Source: JACKJP01 sp050249695 (GTDB lineage: Bacteria; Pseudomonadota; Alphaproteobacteria; Rhizobiales; Tepidamorphaceae). From it: DNA of 64,000 nucleotides. The stretch covers positions 310,001 through 374,000 of the forward strand of contig JBFWQA010000001.1 of the NCBI GenBank assembly GCA_050249695.1. Direction: 5' to 3'. The notes beneath the pieces were generated by a model. It was not told the DNA's origin. It worked only from the letters and a program-made list of their open reading frames with translations, and ran no database searches. Position numbers and translations under genes: made by a program. Numbering within the stretch: the first letter of the stretch is position 1; each line of letters begins with the position of its first letter. This document shows positions 1 to 9,134 of this stretch, piece by piece.

Positions 1-853
1 ACCCCACGAACATCGTCCGCTCGCTGCCGAGACGCGATACGTAACGCCCGGAAATGAAACTGCCGATCGAGTAGGAACCGGCCATGGAGGTCTGCCAGAT
101 GCCGAACGCCGCCGGGCTGATTCCCATTCCCTCGATGCAGAGCAGCGGCGCGCCCGCAACGTAGGTGTAGAAGACCGCGCCGGAACAGCCCAGGACCGCG
201 CATGAGATCAGGAATGATTTCAGTCCGACCAGCACCGACATGCCATGCAGCATCGCCGTCCGTTCGGTATGGCGACGCGTTTCCGTGCGGATGAGGGCTC
301 CCCAGATGAGGATCGGCAGGCCGTAGAGGGCGGTTGCCAGGAATACGAAACGCCAGCCATAGGCCTCTTCAATCAGACCGCCCAGGGCCGGGCTCATCAT
401 GGGAGTGATCACGATCGCGACCGTGATGTAGGACAGGACGCTCGCCGCCTTCGTGTGCTCGAACATGTCGCGGACCATGGCGCGGCCGACGACGATTCCG
501 GCGCAGCCGCCGAGCGCCTGTACGCCCCGCGCGAAGATCAGCACCATCGCGTCGGGGGCGAAGAAGGCCGCAAGCGAGCCGGCGCAGTAGATGACAAGGC
601 CCGCGACCATCACCGGCTTGCGCCCGAAGCGGTCGGCGAGCGGACCGTAGATCAGCTGCCCGATCGCTACCGAGATGAGGTAGACCGTCACGATATATTG
701 CGCGACGCCGTAATCGACCCCGAAAGTGCGGGCGATGGAGGGCAGCGCCGGGAGGGGGATATTGAGACCGATAGGCGCGAGCGCCGAGATGATGATGATC
801 AGGGCGATCAGCTGCGCCGGTGAAGCGCTTGTCCGGGCCGGTTTTTCACTCAT
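1..853 (-). CDS. Bcr/CflA-type MFS drug exporter (3' end outside window)
   Basis: The first 284 codons of a major facilitator superfamily transporter; the C-terminal part lies beyond the left edge. The N-terminus (MSEKPARTSA) is followed by hydrophobic segments, and the classic MFS motif A between helices 2 and 3 reads GPLADRFGRKP. The helix-1 pattern (ALAPIGLNIPLPALPSIA) is typical of the Bcr/CflA drug:H+ antiporter group. The ATG at 853 lies 3 bp after the stop of the upstream DMT gene, so the two are probably co-transcribed. The substrate cannot be told from sequence. Confidence 0.88.
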   Translation of the reverse strand, partial: MSEKPARTSASPAQLIALIIIISALAPIGLNIPLPALPSIARTFGVDYGVAQYIVTVYLISVAIGQLIYGPLADRFGRKPVMVAGLVIYCAGSLAAFFAPDAMVLIFARGVQALGGCAGIVVGRAMVRDMFEHTKAASVLSYITVAIVITPMMSPALGGLIEEAYGWRFVFLATALYGLPILIWGALIRTETRRHTERTAMLHGMSVLVGLKSFLISCAVLGCSGAVFYTYVAGAPLLCIEGMGISPAAFGIWQTSMAGSYSIGSFISGRYVSRLGSERTMFVG

Positions 854-856
854 TGT

Positions 857-1714
857 CTACCGCACGATCCGCTTCCTGCGCTCGCGGGCGAACACGTAGA
901 GATTGCTGCCGACGATGAGGACGATGCCGAGGGAGGAGAGCATGTCGGGCACTTCGCCGAACAGGATATAGCCGTAAAACAGCGCGCCGATGAGGATCGT
1001 ATAGCGATAGGGCGTGACAACGGCGACTTCTCCCTTTCGCATGGCGCTGATGACGAAGACGAAGCCGATGGTCAGGACCGCGGCGCTCAGGCAGATCAGC
1101 AGCCAGTTTCGCGGGCTGACCGGCTCCCATTCGCCGGTGAAGAGCGTGATGGCGCCGCCGGCCGCGCTGAGTCCGGACATTGTGATCAGCGTGATCGTCA
1201 TTGCCGGAATGTCATGCGGCATGAAGCGTGTCAGGAGATCGCGGGTCGTGACCATCAGGGCCGCGATGATCGCCAGCACGGCGAACGCGTTGAAACCGTC
1301 GGTGCCCGGCTTGACGATCAGCAGCATGCCGACGAAGCCGAACAGGACGGCGGACCAGCGCCGCCAGCCGACGCCTTCCTTGATCACGAGAGCCGCGTAT
1401 ATCGTCAGGAACAGCGGCGCGGTCTGAATAATCGCGGTGCTGTTGGGGATCGGCATGTGCATCAGCGACGTCAGATAGAGCAGGGTGCAGGCAATTTCCG
1501 CCACGGTGCGCAAGGTCAGCTTGCCCCACGCGACGCGCGGGATCGGCTTGAGATGGCCGAAATGGCGGGCGACGATGAAAATAAGCACGGCGGCGATCGC
1601 CCCGCGCAAAAAGATGATTTGCGGCACCGGCAGCGAACCGCCGAGGATCTTCACCGTCGAATCATTGGTGATAAAGAACATGCTCGCCGCCGTCATGGCG
1701 AGGATGCCCTGCAT
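857..1714 (-). CDS. DMT-family (EamA) transporter
   Basis: An inner-membrane permease of the drug/metabolite transporter superfamily, about 285 residues with around ten hydrophobic segments in two EamA repeats. The sequence ends in a basic tail (ARERRKRIVR). An upstream in-frame start at 1777 would add 21 polar residues. I prefer the ATG at 1714 (MQGILAMTAASM) because the first helix begins there, as is usual in the family. It is the first gene of a reverse-strand pair with the MFS exporter. Members export or import amino acids, nucleosides or other metabolites; the substrate is unknown here. Confidence 0.85.
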   Translation of the reverse strand: MQGILAMTAASMFFITNDSTVKILGGSLPVPQIIFLRGAIAAVLIFIVARHFGHLKPIPRVAWGKLTLRTVAEIACTLLYLTSLMHMPIPNSTAIIQTAPLFLTIYAALVIKEGVGWRRWSAVLFGFVGMLLIVKPGTDGFNAFAVLAIIAALMVTTRDLLTRFMPHDIPAMTITLITMSGLSAAGGAITLFTGEWEPVSPRNWLLICLSAAVLTIGFVFVISAMRKGEVAVVTPYRYTILIGALFYGYILFGEVPDMLSSLGIVLIVGSNLYVFARERRKRIVR

Positions 1715-2022
1715 ATTGTCGCTCAACCCTGAATGTCTGGACCGGACCCACCGGCCGACGGCGCCCGAACCGGCCATTCGCGTCCTCCCTGCACGCCCTT
1801 CTGAGGAACGCGAGATGCAAAGTCAATGAAGCGGGCCATGTTGGCAATGCCTCGAAACGCAGGACCGGTATGCATACATGGAGGCGACGCTCATGGCCCT
1901 CGGGCCGGCCCGCGGCGATCAAGGGACTTCCGGTCCCTCGCCGACTCGCGCGCCGCATGGATCACGGACCGGCCCCGGAGGCTCGTCGATCAACGCGCCA
2001 AATAGAAGGAACGCGACAAACG
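1715..2022. other. Divergent intergenic region, DMT gene / yghU-like gene
   Basis: About 308 bases between two divergently read genes. It should hold both promoters. I see a purine-rich ribosome-binding site (AGAAGGA) ahead of the right-hand gene but no clear palindrome, RNA gene or convincing small ORF. Frames open across it are codon-bias shadows. Confidence 0.5.
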
Positions 2023-2898
2023 ATGAACGACACCACATACGTGCCCCCCAGAATATGGAAATGGGAAAAGGAAAGCGGCGGCAGGTTCGCTTCCATCAAC
2101 CGGCCCGTCGCGGGCGCCACGCATGAGAAGGAATTGCCGGTCGGTAAACACCCGTTGCAGCTTTACTCGCTGGCCACCCCCAACGGGGTGAAGGTGACGA
2201 TCATGCTGGAGGAACTGCTGGCCGCGGGCCATACCGGCGCCGAATACGATGCCTGGCTGATCCGCATCAGCGAAGGCGAGCAGTTCGGCAGCGGCTTTGT
2301 CGAGGTCAATCCGAACTCGAAGATCCCGGCGCTGATGGACCGCAGCGGCGAGAAGCCGATCCGGGTCTTCGAATCCGGCGCGATCCTGATGTATCTGGCC
2401 GAAAAGTTCGACGCGTTCCTGCCGACAGAGCCGGCAAAGCGGGCCGAATGCCTGAGCTGGCTGTTCTGGCAAATGGGCAGCGCGCCGTTCCTCGGCGGCG
2501 GCTTCGGGCATTTCTACGCCTACGCCCCCGTCAAGATCGAATATGCGATCGACCGCTACGCGATGGAGGTCAAGCGCCAGCTCGACGTGCTCGAGCGCCA
2601 TCTGGCGGACAACGAATTCATGGCTGGCGACGAATACACCATCGCCGACATGGCGATCTGGCCCTGGTACGGGCTCCTCGTCGCCGGCAGGATTTACGAT
2701 GATTCCGGCACTTTCCTGCAGGTTCACGAATATACGAATGTGGTGCGCTGGCAGGAGGCGATCTACGCGCGCCCGGCCGTGAGGCGCGGGCGGATGGTCA
2801 ACCGGGCGAGCGGCGCGTTGTCGGACCAGCTTCGCGAACGCCATGACGCCCGCGACTTCGAGACCAGGACGCAGGACAAGATCGAGGCGGCGGGATAG
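2023..2898 (+). CDS. yghU: YghU-type glutathione S-transferase / disulfide reductase
   Basis: A 291-residue cytosolic protein of the Nu-class GST group (E. coli YghU is 288 residues). These use two glutathione molecules and act as disulfide-bond oxidoreductases or peroxidases rather than classic transferases. The extended N-terminus (residues 1-45) and the TPNGVKV segment at about 52-58 are characteristic. A thioredoxin-fold half is followed by an all-helical half with IADMAIWPWYG near residue 215. The ATG at 2023 was chosen over an upstream start at 1870 because AGAAGGA sits just before it and YghU homology begins there. It is monocistronic. Confidence 0.9.
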   Translation: MNDTTYVPPRIWKWEKESGGRFASINRPVAGATHEKELPVGKHPLQLYSLATPNGVKVTIMLEELLAAGHTGAEYDAWLIRISEGEQFGSGFVEVNPNSKIPALMDRSGEKPIRVFESGAILMYLAEKFDAFLPTEPAKRAECLSWLFWQMGSAPFLGGGFGHFYAYAPVKIEYAIDRYAMEVKRQLDVLERHLADNEFMAGDEYTIADMAIWPWYGLLVAGRIYDDSGTFLQVHEYTNVVRWQEAIYARPAVRRGRMVNRASGALSDQLRERHDARDFETRTQDKIEAAG

Positions 2899-2904
2899 GG
2901 CGGC

Positions 2905-3333
2905 CTACGCCTTCAGCGAGCCGGCGAAATCCATCAGCAGCAGGCGGGTATCGGCGAGGGCGGCGGTGCGGTGGCGCGCCGCCTGCCGATAGGCCGGGTC
3001 TTCGAAAAGCCCGGTGAACGAGGCGACATTCGGATAGCGGATGATGATGGCGCGGTCCCATTCGCCCTTGTCGCCGATGATCCAGAGATCATCGACCAGC
3101 ACCGGCTCCGCGCCGCGCGCCTTCAGCAGGGGAATGGCGATCTCGCCATAGCGGGCGAAGGCTTCCGCCCCGCCGCAGGGTTCGTCGCCACCGTCTTCTG
3201 GGTATTGCGCCCGTGCGTGGAATTTGAGCAGGTTCAGCATCCCGAAAGGCTTGGCGGGATCGCGGCGGGCGAGCGCTTGAGCGATTTCGGGGTCAAGGAT
3301 CGAGGTGCCGATTTCCAGATCGCGCGGCGGCAT
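2905..3333 (-). CDS. DUF1330-like protein
   Basis: A 142-residue soluble protein resembling the DUF1330 (dimeric alpha/beta barrel) family. Supporting segments are MLNLLKF in the N-terminal half and IIIRYPNVASF followed by FEDPAYRQAARHRTAAL, a layout typical of these ferredoxin-fold proteins. The biochemical function is unknown for most members. It ends 7 bp from the convergent yghU-like gene and starts 26 bp after the moaA stop, so it may be transcribed with moaA. Confidence 0.75.
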   Translation of the reverse strand: MPPRDLEIGTSILDPEIAQALARRDPAKPFGMLNLLKFHARAQYPEDGGDEPCGGAEAFARYGEIAIPLLKARGAEPVLVDDLWIIGDKGEWDRAIIIRYPNVASFTGLFEDPAYRQAARHRTAALADTRLLLMDFAGSLKA

Positions 3334-3358
3334 TGCCTGTCACCTCGAAAGAGGCGGC

Positions 3359-4384
3359 TCAGCCGCCCGTCACGCTCATATGGCGTCCGACGCCCGGCTT
3401 GCGGGTCTGCCGGTCGATGATGAAATCATGGCCTTTCGGCTTGCGCCCGATCGCCGCCTCGATCGCGGAACGAAGCGGCTCGTCGCTCTCGCTGGCGCGA
3501 AGCGGCGCGCGCAGGTCCGCGGCATCTTCCTGGCCAAGGCACATGTACAGCGTCCCCGTGCAGGTCAGCCGGACCCGGTTGCAGCTTTCACAGAAATTGT
3601 GGGTCATCGGCGTGATCAGGCCGAGCTTGCCGCCGGTCTCCTCGATGCGCACATAGCGTGCCGGGCCGCCGGTGCGCTCGGGAAGGTCCGTCAGGGTGAA
3701 CGTCTGTTCCAGCCGGCGGCGCACCTCGTCGAGCGGCAGATACTGGTCGGTCCTCAGCGCTTCGATTTCGCCGAGCGGCATCGTCTCGATCAGCGTCAGC
3801 TCCATGCCGCGCGCATGCGCCCAGCCGATCATGTTCTCGATCTCGTGTTCGTTGACGTCCTTCAGCGCGACCGTGTTGATCTTGACCTTCAGCCCGGCTT
3901 CCTGCGCCGCGTCGATGCCGCCGAGCACCTTGTCGAGATCGCCCCAGCGGGTGATCTGCCGGAAGGTCGAGGGGTCGAGCGTGTCGAGGGAGATGTTGAT
4001 CCGCTTCACCCCGACATCGGCAAGCTCGCGCGCGAAACGGTGAAGCTGGGAGCCGTTGGTGGTCAGCGTCAGTTCGTCTAGCGCGCCGGTTTCCAGATGA
4101 CGCGAGAGCGATCCGAACAGCGACATGATGTTGCGGCGTACCAGCGGTTCGCCGCCGGTGATCCGCAGCTTGCGCACGCCAAGGCCGACGAATGCCGAAC
4201 ACAGGCGATCGAGTTCCTCAAGGCTGAGCACGTCGGCCTTGGGCAGGAACGTCATGTGCTCCGACATGCAGTAGACGCAGCGGAAATCGCAGCGGTCGGT
4301 GACCGACACGCGCAGATATTCGATCGCCCGCCCGAACGGGTCGACAATCGGTGCTGCGGGATATGGTGTGTCCATTGAGATCAT
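3359..4384 (-). CDS. moaA: GTP 3',8-cyclase MoaA
   Basis: A radical-SAM enzyme for the first step of molybdenum cofactor synthesis, converting GTP to (8S)-3',8-cyclo-7,8-dihydroguanosine 5'-triphosphate. The N-terminal [4Fe-4S] motif CDFRCVYC is present. The C-terminal cluster motif is [18 protein letters not shown]. The protein ends in the Gly-Gly pair that MoaA needs for catalysis. At 341 residues the length is normal. Two in-frame starts lie close together (4384 and 4375), and the choice is open. No other moa or mob genes are nearby. Confidence 0.97.
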   Translation of the reverse strand: MISMDTPYPAAPIVDPFGRAIEYLRVSVTDRCDFRCVYCMSEHMTFLPKADVLSLEELDRLCSAFVGLGVRKLRITGGEPLVRRNIMSLFGSLSRHLETGALDELTLTTNGSQLHRFARELADVGVKRINISLDTLDPSTFRQITRWGDLDKVLGGIDAAQEAGLKVKINTVALKDVNEHEIENMIGWAHARGMELTLIETMPLGEIEALRTDQYLPLDEVRRRLEQTFTLTDLPERTGGPARYVRIEETGGKLGLITPMTHNFCESCNRVRLTCTGTLYMCLGQEDAADLRAPLRASESDEPLRSAIEAAIGRKPKGHDFIIDRQTRKPGVGRHMSVTGG

Positions 4385-4509
4385 GAGGACAAGTCTATAT
4401 CAGCTCTCCGCACATTCAAACGGTTGCCGGCGGCGCGCCATCGTCTGTAGGTAGGCACTACCCTGCGGACCGCAAGCCCGCGCGGCGCAGACGGAGCCAG
4501 GAATTGCCC

Positions 4510-4872
4510 ATGACCACGACCCCGCATCCCACCGAAATCCGTCTATCCAGGGACCGCAAGACGCTGACCGTCTCGTTTGAGGACGGCTTTACGTTTGCCT
4601 ATCCCGCCGAACTGTTGCGGGTCGAGAGCCCGAGCGCGGAAGTGAGGGGGCACACGCCTTCCCAGCGCAAGACGATTGGCGGCAAGCGGCACGTTGCGAT
4701 CACTGCCGTGGAACCGGTCGGCAACTATGCGATCCGCATTGCCTTCGACGACCTCCATGCGACGGGTATCTACAGCTGGACTTTTCTGCGCGAGCTGGCG
4801 GCCGGCCATGATCGCGTCTGGGCGGCCTATCTTGAGGCGCTGAAGCAAAAGGGCCTGTCGCGCGAGCCCTGA
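4510..4872 (+). CDS. DUF971 protein (GBBH-like N-terminal domain)
   Basis: A 120-residue protein matching the DUF971 family, which resembles the small N-terminal domain of gamma-butyrobetaine hydroxylase. The features are the early strand LTVSFEDGFTFAYPAELLR, the segment VGNYAIRIAFDDLHATGIY and the closing YSWTFLRELA. In other bacteria such proteins often sit near iron-sulfur or molybdenum cofactor genes, which fits its position divergent to moaA. The ATG at 4510 is preferred to a TTG two codons upstream because an AGGA lies about 8 bases before it. A strong hairpin follows the stop. Confidence 0.85.
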   Translation: MTTTPHPTEIRLSRDRKTLTVSFEDGFTFAYPAELLRVESPSAEVRGHTPSQRKTIGGKRHVAITAVEPVGNYAIRIAFDDLHATGIYSWTFLRELAAGHDRVWAAYLEALKQKGLSREP

Positions 4873-4880
4873 AACGACAA

Positions 4881-4904
4881 AGGCCGGACGCGGGCGTCCG
4901 GCCT
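4881..4904. terminator. Bidirectional intrinsic terminator
   Basis: A perfect inverted repeat with 11-base arms (AGGCCGGACGC / GCGTCCGGCCT) separated by GG. It lies between the convergent DUF971 and L,D-transpeptidase genes. On the reverse strand it is followed by a T-rich stretch (TTTGTCGTTT), so it probably serves both genes. Confidence 0.85.
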
Positions 4905-4927
4905 CTTGGAGCGTGCGTCGCCGCCCT

Positions 4928-5509
4928 CTAATTGTGAGTCACGATGATCTTCGAGCCAATGCTTGCCATATTGTAGAGATGGATGACGTCCTCGTTGAGC
5001 ATGCGGATGCAGCCCGACGAGACTTCATGGCCGATGGACCAGGGTTCGTTGGAACCGTGGATGCGATAGAGGGTCGAGCCGACATAAAGCGCGCGCGCGC
5101 CGAGCGGGTTGTTCGGGCCGCCCGGCATGAACTGCGGCAGGCCCGGCTGGCGGGCATGCATCTCCGCCGGCGGCGTCCAGCCCGGCCATTCGGCCTTGCG
5201 GGTCACCGAGTAGGTGCCGGAGAACTGGAAGCCTTCCCGCCCGACGCCGATCCCGTAGCGGATCGCGCGGCCGCGGTCGGTCACGTAGTAGAGCCTCTTC
5301 TCGCTCGTGCGGACGAGAATCGTGCCCGGTGCATATTTTTCGTCGATGTCGACATTTTCGCGGGGAATGCGGGTGTAGGCGACACCGCCCATGCCCGGGC
5401 CCTGCAAAGGCTTTCCGGTAAGCGGGTCGATGGCCTGCGCCTTCGCAGGCACAATTGCCGTTACGGCCAGGGCCGCCGCTGCGACAGCGAGGGTAAGAAT
5501 CGTCTTCAT
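4928..5509 (-). CDS. Periplasmic L,D-transpeptidase (YkuD domain)
   Basis: A 193-residue exported protein. Residues 1 to about 25 form a signal peptide ending in PAKA. The YkuD catalytic domain carries the conserved His-Gly at 151-152 and the nucleophile motif SSGCIRM with Cys167. Such enzymes form 3-3 peptidoglycan cross-links or attach proteins to the wall. The frame is open upstream to 5581, but the signal peptide fixes the ATG at 5509. Its operon status is single gene. Confidence 0.93.
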   Translation of the reverse strand: MKTILTLAVAAAALAVTAIVPAKAQAIDPLTGKPLQGPGMGGVAYTRIPRENVDIDEKYAPGTILVRTSEKRLYYVTDRGRAIRYGIGVGREGFQFSGTYSVTRKAEWPGWTPPAEMHARQPGLPQFMPGGPNNPLGARALYVGSTLYRIHGSNEPWSIGHEVSSGCIRMLNEDVIHLYNMASIGSKIIVTHN

Positions 5510-5700
5510 GATCCGGGGAGCCTCTCGGTATACGGCTTCTTCAGAGCCGATGCGTTGCCTTCGGTGCGCCACAATCCGCACCCGATTTTCCTTTGGAATC
5601 GCGCGCGCCGCAAATCAAGGCTCCGGCGATAACAAGAGCGCGAGGCGCCGACAAATATCGCACACTGTGTCGCGGAAGACACGCTTCTTGAGGGTTCGTC

Positions 5701-6267
5701 TCAGGCGATGCCGAGCTTTGCCTCGGTCCTGTCGAGGATGAGGGGGATGATCAGATCCTCTTCGTCCCTGAGGTGCGAGAGCATCGCGGCGTTGAGCCGG
5801 TCGACCTGATCGGCATAGGCCTGAATCGCCGCTTCCGCGTCGGACCCCGCTTGGAGGGCCCGGATCATCGCGTTGGCCACCTCAGCGGTAGTGTGCAGAT
5901 TGCCGTCCAGCCATTCATGATCGTTGTCGAGGATGTCGAAGCCCTTGCCCAGCCGCACCTCCGCGGCGCGGAAGACAGGAAAATAGTGAAGGTCCTCCAC
6001 ATGGTGGTGTCCCTCCAGCTGCGACAGGAAGAACTGAAGCCGCGGCGCCATCCATTGGAGAAACTCGTTTGCCTCCGTCTTCTGTTCGCGAAAGTCGCCC
6101 GTCGCCTCGCGGATCGACGCGCCAAGCTCGCGAAACATGTTGTGACGCTGCAGCCAGAAAGCACCGGTCTGACCGAGATTTTCATGACCGGTCCATGTCT
6201 CTCGCGGATACTTCCGGACGAGAAAGCGCAGGTCTTCGGATAGCGGTTTGCGGGGAATATCGGACAT
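5701..6267 (-). CDS. Hemerythrin HHE-domain protein
   Basis: A 188-residue, all-helical protein with the spaced histidines and acidic residues of hemerythrin-like di-iron domains: HENLGQ, then GHHHVEDLHYFP, then DNDHEWLDGNLH, then LSHLRDEEDLIIP. Such domains bind O2 or NO or sense iron and redox state. No sensor or output domain is fused, so the role is open. It has its own transcription unit, with 191 bp to the next gene. Confidence 0.85.
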   Translation of the reverse strand: MSDIPRKPLSEDLRFLVRKYPRETWTGHENLGQTGAFWLQRHNMFRELGASIREATGDFREQKTEANEFLQWMAPRLQFFLSQLEGHHHVEDLHYFPVFRAAEVRLGKGFDILDNDHEWLDGNLHTTAEVANAMIRALQAGSDAEAAIQAYADQVDRLNAAMLSHLRDEEDLIIPLILDRTEAKLGIA

Positions 6268-6426
6268 GGCGTGAGCCTTGCGGGAAAGAGGTCATGGGGA
6301 GCGCGGCGCGGTGTCTCCGGCCGCCGCCTTATGTGGGGCCGGGCGGAACGCGCTGCACCCCCCCACAGGGAGCCCGTCCCCTTCTTCCGCCATGGAATTG
6401 AGGGTTCAACGACTTGAATCAATTTC

Positions 6427-7011
6427 TCAGATATCGAAAAACGCCGTTTCTTCAGGGCCTTGGCAGCGCACCTCGAATCTATATGTGAGCGGGGTTCCTT
6501 CGCCCTGCCGCCGCGCGATCAGGCTGTCGCGCATCTGTCCGGCCGGCACCCGCGTCAGCACGGGACAAGTCGCGTTGGCCTGCGCCTCGTCGTCGAAATA
6601 GATACGGGTCTGGAGCTGGATGTTCATGCCGCGCGCGAAGATCATCAGCGTGATATGGGGCGCCTGCATGCGGCCGTCATGCCATGCGACCTTGCCCGGC
6701 TTGACCGTCTCGAAACGATACTCGCCGGTCTTGAGGTCGCAATGCGCGCGCGCCCAGCCCTTGTGGCCCGTCGTATCGAAATGGCCCTTGCCGTCCGCCT
6801 GCCAGATTTCCAGCACGGCGTCGCGGACGAGCTGGTTGCCGCCGTCATGAATGACCCCCTCGATGACGATCGGCTCGCCCACGCCGAGGCCGCTGACGTT
6901 GAGCTTTTCCTGCGTGCGCGTCTCCAGCCCCGCCACCCGCGGCACGGTGCCGATATGGACATAGGGGCCGGCGGTCTGCGACGGCGTTTCCTTGAGATAC
7001 TTGACCGGCAT
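6427..7011 (-). CDS. pcaG: Protocatechuate 3,4-dioxygenase alpha subunit
   Basis: The non-catalytic subunit of the intradiol dioxygenase that opens protocatechuate to 3-carboxy-cis,cis-muconate, the entry to the beta-ketoadipate pathway. It is 194 residues. The family features are the N-terminal TPSQTAGPYVHIG, the segment ILEIWQADGKGHFDT-like (VLEIWQADGKGHFD), and FARGMNIQLQTRIYF. The iron-binding residues of the beta chain are not conserved, as expected. It starts 1 bp after the pcaH stop, with a GGAGG inside the end of pcaH, so translation is probably coupled. Confidence 0.96.
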   Translation of the reverse strand: MPVKYLKETPSQTAGPYVHIGTVPRVAGLETRTQEKLNVSGLGVGEPIVIEGVIHDGGNQLVRDAVLEIWQADGKGHFDTTGHKGWARAHCDLKTGEYRFETVKPGKVAWHDGRMQAPHITLMIFARGMNIQLQTRIYFDDEAQANATCPVLTRVPAGQMRDSLIARRQGEGTPLTYRFEVRCQGPEETAFFDI

Positions 7012-7012
7012 G

Positions 7013-7738
7013 TCAGTTGCCCTCCGGACGATTCTCGAAAAAGGTCGAGCGGCGCCCGCGAAGGACGATATCGAACCTGTAGGCGAGGCTGTCGAACGGC
7101 ACCATCTCGCCCATGTCGAGCTTGGCGGTCAGCATCTCGATGGCGGCCGGATCCTTCAGAGTGTTGACGATCGGGCAGAGGGGTATCAGCGGATCGCCCT
7201 CGAAATAGAGTTGGGTGACCAGACGCTGCGCGAATGCGTGACCGAAGACCGACAGGTGGATATGCGCCGGCCGCCAGTCCGAGCCATTGTTCGGCCAGGG
7301 GTATGGACCCGGCCGGATGGTGCGGAAGAAATAGCGGCCTTGCGAATCCGTGATGCAGCGCCCGCAGCCGCCGAAATTGGGATCGAGCGGGGCCAGATAG
7401 CCCTCGTTGACATGACGGTAGCGCCCGCCGGCATTGGCCTGCCATATCTCGATCAGCGCGCCGGGCTGCGGCCGCGCATTCTCGTCCAGTACCTGTCCGT
7501 GAACGACGATCCGCTCGCCGATCGCATCGCCTTCGCGCGCGTAATTGACGATGAGATCGTTATCGGCCGGGTCGAGCATGCCGTGGCCGAAGACCGGTCC
7601 GGTCAATTCGCCCTTCGATGCTCTCAGGCTGATGAGCGGGCGATGCGGGTTGCGCAGGACCGTGGATTTGTAGTTCGGATCGAGCGCCTGCGGATGCCAC
7701 GCCCGGTCGCGCCTGATGATGTCTCCGCTGTCGGCCAT
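7013..7738 (-). CDS. pcaH: Protocatechuate 3,4-dioxygenase beta subunit
   Basis: The catalytic Fe(III) subunit, 241 residues. The iron ligands are visible: a Tyr in GGRYRHV, a Tyr in RPGPYPW, and two His in RPAHIHLS. The ATG at 7738 is the likely start, since GAGGAG runs straight into an upstream ATG at 7744 and gives correct spacing only to the second one. pcaHG follow the TRAP transporter genes on the same strand after a gap of about 70 bp. No pcaQ, pcaB, pcaC or pcaD genes are in the window, so the rest of the pathway is elsewhere. Confidence 0.96.
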   Translation of the reverse strand: MADSGDIIRRDRAWHPQALDPNYKSTVLRNPHRPLISLRASKGELTGPVFGHGMLDPADNDLIVNYAREGDAIGERIVVHGQVLDENARPQPGALIEIWQANAGGRYRHVNEGYLAPLDPNFGGCGRCITDSQGRYFFRTIRPGPYPWPNNGSDWRPAHIHLSVFGHAFAQRLVTQLYFEGDPLIPLCPIVNTLKDPAAIEMLTAKLDMGEMVPFDSLAYRFDIVLRGRRSTFFENRPEGN

Positions 7739-7808
7739 GGGCATCTCCTCAGCTTATTGTTCTCACCAGTCGTTCGCTGGCCGTTCTTCCAGCACGATTG
7801 ATGATATA

Positions 7809-9134
7809 TCAACTGTCCATGATCCTGATCAAACCCACCGTCAATACCGGAAACAGGACGAGTATCGCCACACGTATGAAGTCGCTGACGATGAAGGGCA
7901 GGGCGCCGCGATAAGTTTCCGAAATTCTTGTTCCGGGCGACATGGAGTTTATCACGAACAGATTGAGCCCGACCGGCGGTGTGATCAGGCCGACTTCGAC
8001 GACGATCAGCACCAGTACGCCGAACCACATCGCGAATTCCTCCGCCGGCATGCCGAAATCGAGTGCCGCCACCACCGGAAAGAAGATCGGAATGGTCAGA
8101 AGGATCATGGACAGAGAATCCATGAAGCAGCCCAGCACCAGATAGAAGATCAGGATGGCGACAAGCACGACGTAGGGGTGAAAGCCCTGCGCCGTGATCC
8201 ATTCGGCCGATTGTTGCGGCATCTGGGCAAAGGCGAGGAAGGTGTTGAAGACACTCGCGCCGAGCACGACGAAGAAGATCATCGCCGTGGACACCGCCGT
8301 GGCGAGGAACGTTTGGCGCAGGGTCTCCTTCGTCAGGCCGCCGCTCTTCAGCGCGATCAATCCGGTTCCCGCCGCGCCGACGGCCGCCCCCTCGGTCGGG
8401 GTGAAGATGCCGAAATAGATTCCCCCGATGACGGCGACGAAGACCAGCAGCACAGGCCAGATATCGACGAGGGCGCGCATGCGCTCGCGGCGGCAGGAGG
8501 CCTCGCGGCTGCCGGCCGCGCCGGGATAGAGCCGCACATAGACGGCGACCGCCAGCATGTATCCGATGGTCGCGAGAATCCCCGGTATGATCGCGGCGAC
8601 GAACAGCTTGGCGATGTTCTGCTCGGCCAGCAGGGCGTAGATGACCAGCACGATGGATGGCGGTATCAGGATGCCGAGCGTGCCGCCCGCCGCGAGACAT
8701 CCGTTGGCCAGCGCGTTCGAATAGCCGTGCCGCTTGAGTTCCGGCAGCGCGACCTGTCCCATGGTCGCGGCAGTCGCGAGTGACGAACCGCAGATGGCGC
8801 CGAAGCCGGCGCAGGCGCCGATGGCCGCCATGGCAACGCCCCCCTTGCGGTGCCCGAGCCAGGCCTCGGCGGCGTTGAACAGCCGGCGCGACAGGCCGCC
8901 ATGCGTTGCGAACTGCCCCATCAGCAGGAAGAGCGGCACGATCGACAGCGAGTTGTTGGAGAACGTGTCGTAGGGTACCGACTTCATCTGCGAGAGCACG
9001 ACCGTCCATGAACCGGTCACGATGGCCGTGCCGGCGAGCCCCAGAACCAGCATGGCGAGGCCGATCGGCATGCGCAGCAGAAGCAGCGCGAAAAGGACCG
9101 GAAAGGACAGGAAGGCCAGCGCCAGATCGCTCAT
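7809..9134 (-). CDS. TRAP transporter large permease (DctM family)
   Basis: The 12-helix membrane subunit of a tripartite ATP-independent periplasmic transporter, 441 residues. It drives sodium-coupled uptake of an organic acid delivered by the binding protein. Typical segments are LFLLMGQFATHGGLSRRLFNAAEAWLG-like text near residues 65-95, GTLGILIPPSIVLVIY and LITPPVGLNLFVIN. The start codon overlaps the small-permease stop by 4 bp (ATGA), so the two are translationally coupled. A longer open frame starting at 9593 is a shadow over the small-permease gene. Confidence 0.95.
   Translation of the reverse strand: MSDLALAFLSFPVLFALLLLRMPIGLAMLVLGLAGTAIVTGSWTVVLSQMKSVPYDTFSNNSLSIVPLFLLMGQFATHGGLSRRLFNAAEAWLGHRKGGVAMAAIGACAGFGAICGSSLATAATMGQVALPELKRHGYSNALANGCLAAGGTLGILIPPSIVLVIYALLAEQNIAKLFVAAIIPGILATIGYMLAVAVYVRLYPGAAGSREASCRRERMRALVDIWPVLLVFVAVIGGIYFGIFTPTEGAAVGAAGTGLIALKSGGLTKETLRQTFLATAVSTAMIFFVVLGASVFNTFLAFAQMPQQSAEWITAQGFHPYVVLVAILIFYLVLGCFMDSLSMILLTIPIFFPVVAALDFGMPAEEFAMWFGVLVLIVVEVGLITPPVGLNLFVINSMSPGTRISETYRGALPFIVSDFIRVAILVLFPVLTVGLIRIMDS

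Noticed and set aside
4385..4509. Molybdenum cofactor riboswitch before moaA
   Set aside because: Only short inverted repeats are present and no multi-stem structure of the Moco type could be read.
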